Source: Pseudomonadota bacterium (GTDB taxonomy: Bacteria > Desulfobacterota > Syntrophia > Syntrophales > UBA5619). Taken from it: a stretch of DNA of 16,013 nucleotides. The notes under the pieces were generated by a model, which did no database searches, was not told the DNA's origin, and saw only the letters and a program-made list of their open reading frames with translations. The stretch is taken from positions 1-16,013 of the forward strand of contig JAHJQP010000200.1 in the NCBI GenBank assembly GCA_018819165.1, given 5' to 3'. Positions 12,007-16,013 of this stretch are shown in pieces (within the stretch, counting starts at the first letter, position 1; the number at the start of each line of letters is the position of its first letter). A program made the translations under genes and the position numbers.

Positions 12007-14135
12007 CCCATCCCCCTGCGAACTTCTTCCAACGCGTCATCAATATCCTGACGCCGGATGAGGATGTCCGGATCCCCCGTTTCTGCCTTCTCCATGGTCT
12101 TTACAGCGCGGCGCACCGCCATCATGGCTGCTTTCCGCACGACAGCGGCAATGTCGGCCCCGCTGAACCCCTCCGTCTGTTCCGCGAGTTCCGTGCTGTG
12201 AATATCATCAGATAGAGGTTTCCGACGAAAATGGACGGTAAATATATCCTCCCGGTCTTGTTGGCCGGGCATCATCATCTCCACAATGTCGTCGAAACGA
12301 CCCGGCCGGAGGACCGCGACGTCCAACATATCCAGACGGTTGGTCGCCCCCAGGACGAGGACCCCCCGGAGTTCGTCAATACCGTCAAACTCCGCCAAAA
12401 ACTGGCTGAGGATCCGTTCGGAGACATGGGAATCCGCCGCCCCGGCGCTCCGGGTCGGCACGAGGGCGTCGATCTCATCAAAGAAAATGATGCAGGGCGC
12501 CGCCTGTCTTGCCTTGTGAAAGATTTCCCGCATACCCTTCTCCGATTCTCCGACCCATTTCGACATGAGGGCCGGCCCTTTGACGGAGATGAAATTCACC
12601 TGGCTCTCCGTGGCAATCGCCTTGGCAATCAAGGTTTTACCGCAACCCGGGGGGCCGACCAGGAGAATCCCCTTGGGCGGGGTTACGCCTCCCTTTTCAA
12701 AGAGATGAGGATATTTCAGGGGCCATTCCACCGCTTCGGTCAGACGCTCTTTCAGGGAGGAGAGCCCCCCCACGTCTTCCCAGTGAACGTTGGGAGATTC
12801 GACAAAGACCTCCCGGATGGCGGAGGGTGAAATCTCCCGCAGGGCGGAGAGAAAATCCTCCATGCGCACCTCTAACTTCACGAGCGTCTCATAGGGGATC
12901 CCGGCGTGACTGAAGTCTATCTCCCCCATGATCTGGCGCAGGCAGATCATGGCCGCTTCCCGGCAGAGGGCCTCTAAATCCGCACCGACGAAGCCGTGGG
13001 TGATCTCCGCCAGACGATCCATCCGGACGTCCCCGGCCAGGGGCATCCCCCGGCTGTGAATTTCCAGGATCTCCAGGCGGCCGAGCCGGTCCGGGATAGG
13101 GATGACGATCTCCCGGTCGAACCTTCCCGGACGCCGCAGGGCCGGGTCAAGGGCGTTGGGGATGTTGGTCGCGGCGATGACGATGACATTCTGTCTTTTG
13201 TTCAGGCCGTCCATGAGGGCGAGGAGCTGGGCGACGACCCGCTTTTCCACATCCCCGACGACATTTTCCCGGCGGGGGGCGATGGCGTCGATCTCGTCAA
13301 GGAACAGGATGCTCGGTCCCTTCCGGGTCGCCTCCTCGAAGATCTTCCGCAGGTGGGCCTCGCTTTCACCATAGAACTTGTGGATGATCTCCGGTCCGCT
13401 GATGGAAAAGAAACTGGCCTCCGTCTCGTGGGCGATGGCCCGGGCGATGAGGGTCTTCCCGCATCCGGGAGGGCCGTAGAGGAGCACCCCTTTGGGGGCG
13501 TCAATCCCCAGGCGTTCAAAAACCTCGGGATACCGGAGCGGCAGCTCGATCATCTCCCTGATCCGTTGGAGCTGGGATTTCAATCCCCCGATATCCTCGT
13601 AGGAGAGGGTTCTTTCCCCTTCCTCCCCCTGAGACTTGCCGATGACCAGGGTCGTCGTCGGGTTGATGAGGACCGGGCCCTTGGGCGTCGCGGATTCGAC
13701 CTTGAAGAAGGCGGAACGGCTGCCGAACAGGGCCGCCTGGATCTTTGCCCCCTCCATGACCGGCAGGCCGTCCAGAAGGCTCCCGATGTACTGGAGATCC
13801 CGCTCCGCCGGAGTCACATTGGTCGGCGTCAGGACGATCCTCTCCGCCGGGCGGCATTGAATCCTGCGGATTTGCACAGGTTCATCAAGACCGACGCCCG
13901 CGTTCTCCCGGGTCAGGCCATCGAGTTGGACCCGCGACTGACCACGGATTTCCTGATAGGCGGGCATGGCCTTGCAGAGGGCCTTTCTCTTCCCTTCGAC
14001 CTCCACGGTGTCGCCGATGGCAGCCTCAAGCCGTTCCAGATCTTCCGGTCCCATCCGGGCAAAGGCGCGCCCGACGTCCTTGGTCAGAGCTTCCGTTACT
14101 TTCAATTTGATAAACGGTTTTTCAGTCTCTTTCAT
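12003..14135 (-). CDS. CDC48/VCP-like double AAA+ ATPase of the gas vesicle cluster
   Basis: At 710 residues it has an N-domain (about 1-170, double-psi barrel with VTEALTKDVGRAFARM), then AAA 1: Walker A GPPGCGKT (221-228), Walker B ILFLDEID (276-283), arginine finger RRPGR (334-338); then AAA 2: GPPGCGKT (494-501), IIFFDEID (549-556), LRPGR (609-613). All ATPase residues are present. CDC48 proteins unfold or disassemble protein complexes. Here the gene is between gvpH and gvpF/L in a tight operon, so the target is likely a vesicle protein, either for folding and assembly or for removal of failed complexes. The ATG follows the gvpH stop by ten bases, with GAGG upstream. Confidence 0.95.
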   Translation of the reverse strand: MKETEKPFIKLKVTEALTKDVGRAFARMGPEDLERLEAAIGDTVEVEGKRKALCKAMPAYQEIRGQSRVQLDGLTRENAGVGLDEPVQIRRIQCRPAERIVLTPTNVTPAERDLQYIGSLLDGLPVMEGAKIQAALFGSRSAFFKVESATPKGPVLINPTTTLVIGKSQGEEGERTLSYEDIGGLKSQLQRIREMIELPLRYPEVFERLGIDAPKGVLLYGPPGCGKTLIARAIAHETEASFFSISGPEIIHKFYGESEAHLRKIFEEATRKGPSILFLDEIDAIAPRRENVVGDVEKRVVAQLLALMDGLNKRQNVIVIAATNIPNALDPALRRPGRFDREIVIPIPDRLGRLEILEIHSRGMPLAGDVRMDRLAEITHGFVGADLEALCREAAMICLRQIMGEIDFSHAGIPYETLVKLEVRMEDFLSALREISPSAIREVFVESPNVHWEDVGGLSSLKERLTEAVEWPLKYPHLFEKGGVTPPKGILLVGPPGCGKTLIAKAIATESQVNFISVKGPALMSKWVGESEKGMREIFHKARQAAPCIIFFDEIDALVPTRSAGAADSHVSERILSQFLAEFDGIDELRGVLVLGATNRLDMLDVAVLRPGRFDDIVEMMMPGQQDREDIFTVHFRRKPLSDDIHSTELAEQTEGFSGADIAAVVRKAAMMAVRRAVKTMEKAETGDPDILIRRQDIDDALEEVRRGMG

Positions 14136-14145
14136 GCTTCCTCAC

Positions 14146-14769
14146 TCAGTTCACCTTTTTACAGCGGATGGTCACGATGCCGTTGTTGCATGTCACGCTT
14201 GTTTTCTCCTTGGAAATACTGTGACGCAGGAGGACCTCCTTCCGGTACTTTTTCTCGCCCTTTTGGGCAGAGATCGTCAGGACATCATCCCGGACATCGA
14301 TTTTTACATCTTCCGGTCCCACTCCGGGCATTTCCGCAATCAAGGTTATGGCGTCCTCATCTTCGAAGAGATCGACGAGAGGTTCATGGATCTCCTGAAC
14401 CACGGCCTCGCCGGTTTTTTTATCCTTGCGGATATTGCCGAAAGGTTCCACCCGGATCTGATCATCCCTCCCGCCGAGACCTGTTTTCAGGCTGAAGCCA
14501 TAGACCCCCTTGACGCCGCCTTCTTTTGACGGGAACGTAAAATCCCCCTTTTTAGAGATGGTTTCCCCTTTCTCCGAGATCTCGTTGAGCTTTTCGGCAA
14601 TATCGGTCAAACCGCTGAGGATGCGACCGAAACGATTCTCGCTCCCCGCCTTTTCCCCGGCGCGCCTTTTTCCCCCGGTATCCTGGTTTGCCGCCTGCCG
14701 CCGGGAAAGCCGCTCCCCCGCTTCGGCCAGGTCCCCCAAATTCTCCAAAAACCCCGTCAGGCTGCCCAA
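14146..14769 (-). CDS. gvpH: GvpH-like Hsp20-family gas vesicle protein
   Basis: It has an N-terminal pair of similar amphipathic segments (GFLENLGDLAEAGERL and LSGLTDIAEKLNEISEKGE), then VYGFSLKTGLGG, and an alpha-crystallin domain at about 128-203 (EPLVDLFEDEDAITLIAEMPGV, VKIDVRDDVLTISAQ, NNGIVTIRCKK). VYG(F/V)S(L/V)(K/R)TG before an Hsp20 domain is the GvpH layout. GvpH is a small heat-shock-like chaperone/regulator for vesicle proteins. The start is TTG 14769, directly after GGAGGAGGCATT. No ATG or GTG is in frame between the regulator's stop and this point, so the unusual start is likely. It could also start one codon earlier at ATT. Confidence 0.88.
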   Translation of the reverse strand: MGSLTGFLENLGDLAEAGERLSRRQAANQDTGGKRRAGEKAGSENRFGRILSGLTDIAEKLNEISEKGETISKKGDFTFPSKEGGVKGVYGFSLKTGLGGRDDQIRVEPFGNIRKDKKTGEAVVQEIHEPLVDLFEDEDAITLIAEMPGVGPEDVKIDVRDDVLTISAQKGEKKYRKEVLLRHSISKEKTSVTCNNGIVTIRCKKVN

Positions 14770-14821
14770 AATGCCTCCTCCGATGTCTCCCCGATCCGCA
14801 TCTGTCTTTTTGCCGTCCGAC

Positions 14822-16013
14822 TTACGCTTTGTCGAAATGGTTTTCTCCCTTCTGTTGGATGCCGAACTTTTTCACCTTCGTATGAATGGTCTTGTAATCA
14901 ACTTGCAGCAACCTTGCCGCCCTCGCCTTGTTTCCTCCCGTGAAGCGCAGTACTTCGTTAAGAACCTCTTTTTCCACGGCAAGCACGCTCTGCTGGACAA
15001 TTTCACTCAATGATGCATTTTTCCAGGGCATCCCCTGAACCTTCGGGGAAAAGGCAAGTCCGGGCACAGAGGCCCGTTTGATGTTGAGATCCTTTTCAGT
15101 GATCGTCTCGCTGACCACCAGGGTGGCCCGCCTGATCACCGACCGGAGCTGGCGGACATTCCCCGGCCAGTTGTTGGACATCAATGTCTCCACTGCCTCG
15201 TCTGTAAAGCCGGTGATCATTTTGTTCAATTCGATATTAGCCAGATCCAGAAAACGCTTGGCCAGGTAAGGAATATCCTCTTTTCTCTCCCGGAGAGGGG
15301 GAACAGTGATCGTGAACTCGCTCAGACGGTAATATAGATCCTTTCGAAAAGCACCCGCAACCGCCATCTCCTGAAGATCCTGGTTGGTAGCCACAATGAG
15401 CCGGATATCCACATCCACGGGTTTGACCCCTCCGACGCGGTAGAGCTTCCGATCCTGGATCACCCGGAGGAGCTTCGCCTGGGAACCGGGGGGCATATTG
15501 GCAATCTCATCCATGAACAGGGTCCCGCCGTGGGCCAGTTCGAACTTGCCTAATTTCTGCCGCTCCGCCCCGGTGAACGATCCCTTTTCATGACCAAACA
15601 ATTCGCTCTCCAGGAGGGACTCGGGGATCGCGCCACAATCCACCGCCATAAAGGGCGCCTCCGCCCTGGCGCTGTCCCCATGAATCGCTTTCGCGACAAG
15701 TTCCTTTCCCGAACCCGTTTCGCCGATGATGACCACGGAAAAGTCCGATTTTGCCACCCGGTGAACATCGGCTGCGAGGCGGGCAATCTTGTCGCTTGGT
15801 CCCATGTTCTCGATAAGACCGAAGTTTCCGCTATAGCTATCATTAATGGATTTGAGGTTTCTTCTTAATTCCCCTTCCGCCAGGGCCCGGCGGACAATCC
15901 AGACAACCTCGTTATTGTCGAAGGGCTTGGCAAGATAATCATAGGCCCCTTCCTTCGTGGCCTCGACGGCCTGATGAATATCAGCGTAAGCCGTAATGAG
16001 CACCACCGGTATA
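14822..16013 (-). CDS. NtrC-family sigma-54-dependent response regulator (5' end outside window)
   Basis: The visible part starts near the end of the receiver domain (VVLITAYADIHQAVEATKEG, with the conserved T, then YLAKPF with the conserved Lys). A sigma-54 activation AAA+ domain follows: GETGSGKE, ESELFGHEKGSFTGA (the GAFTGA loop as GSFTGA), Walker B GTLFMDEIA, and NNWPGNVRQLR. A Fis-type helix-turn-helix ends the protein (GGNKARAARLLQVDYKTIHTKVKKFG). It activates sigma-54 promoters after phosphorylation. The phosphoacceptor Asp is outside the window. The likely partner kinase is encoded at 8344-9840 and the likely target is the sigma-54 promoter at 5305-5319, by inference from proximity. 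The frame is open to the edge. Confidence 0.95.
   Translation of the reverse strand, partial: IPVVLITAYADIHQAVEATKEGAYDYLAKPFDNNEVVWIVRRALAEGELRRNLKSINDSYSGNFGLIENMGPSDKIARLAADVHRVAKSDFSVVIIGETGSGKELVAKAIHGDSARAEAPFMAVDCGAIPESLLESELFGHEKGSFTGAERQKLGKFELAHGGTLFMDEIANMPPGSQAKLLRVIQDRKLYRVGGVKPVDVDIRLIVATNQDLQEMAVAGAFRKDLYYRLSEFTITVPPLRERKEDIPYLAKRFLDLANIELNKMITGFTDEAVETLMSNNWPGNVRQLRSVIRRATLVVSETITEKDLNIKRASVPGLAFSPKVQGMPWKNASLSEIVQQSVLAVEKEVLNEVLRFTGGNKARAARLLQVDYKTIHTKVKKFGIQQKGENHFDKA

Noticed and set aside
12996..14495. Long plus-strand open frame of 499 codons
   Set aside because: It is antisense to the CDC48-like gene and gvpH, has no recognisable domain, and results from codon bias.

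Overview
This window is most of a bacterial gas vesicle locus, read almost entirely from the minus strand, with a toxin-antitoxin insertion in the middle. The sigma-54 regulator, PAS histidine kinase, REP-type GTCATTCCCG/CGGGAATGAC intergenic repeats and gene style suggest a deltaproteobacterium-like organism (Desulfobacterota, perhaps Syntrophales-like). That assignment is inferred from style, since no marker gene is present.

Right half (16013 down to 7967, minus strand): a sigma-54 activator of the NtrC family (cut by the window edge), gvpH (Hsp20 type), a CDC48-like double AAA+ ATPase, a gvpF/L gene, a scar holding broken pieces (two response-regulator fragments and a DUF234-ATPase C-terminus), a second gvpF/L, a PAS-PAS histidine kinase and a stand-alone receiver protein. 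Several junctions are 4-base overlaps, so this reads as one operon or two adjoining ones.

Middle (about 5554-7991): an AT-richer island with a hipBA pair, three copies of a palindromic operator, and plus-strand remnants of a group II intron reverse transcriptase and a DUF4143 ATPase. It is bracketed by two direct copies of a ~70 bp sequence that is the 3' end of the receiver gene, so the island lies at or next to that gene's end.

Left half (5320 down to 1, minus strand): a near-perfect sigma-54 promoter (5305-5319) drives gvpA1, then a repeated module [gvpA - short GvpC-like gene] x2, a third gvpA, a terminator-like attenuator, a long GvpC-like gene, a six-fold CxxCxGxG zinc protein without a J domain, gvpN, a GvpV-like coiled coil, a Cys/His-rich 71-residue protein, gvpO and a zinc-ribbon protein. 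After a repeat-rich gap, the first 26 codons of a third gvpF/L gene run off the left edge.

How it fits together (inference): the kinase and NtrC regulator would switch on the sigma-54 promoter; GvpA builds the shell; GvpC-like proteins of different repeat number coat or strengthen it; GvpF/L proteins, GvpN, GvpH, the CDC48-like ATPase and the small zinc proteins assist nucleation, folding and assembly. Recognisable gvpJ, gvpK, gvpG and gvpS are not in this window and probably lie outside it. The least familiar parts are the triplicated gvpA/GvpC-like module with conserved RNA hairpins, and the set of small zinc-binding proteins in the operon.
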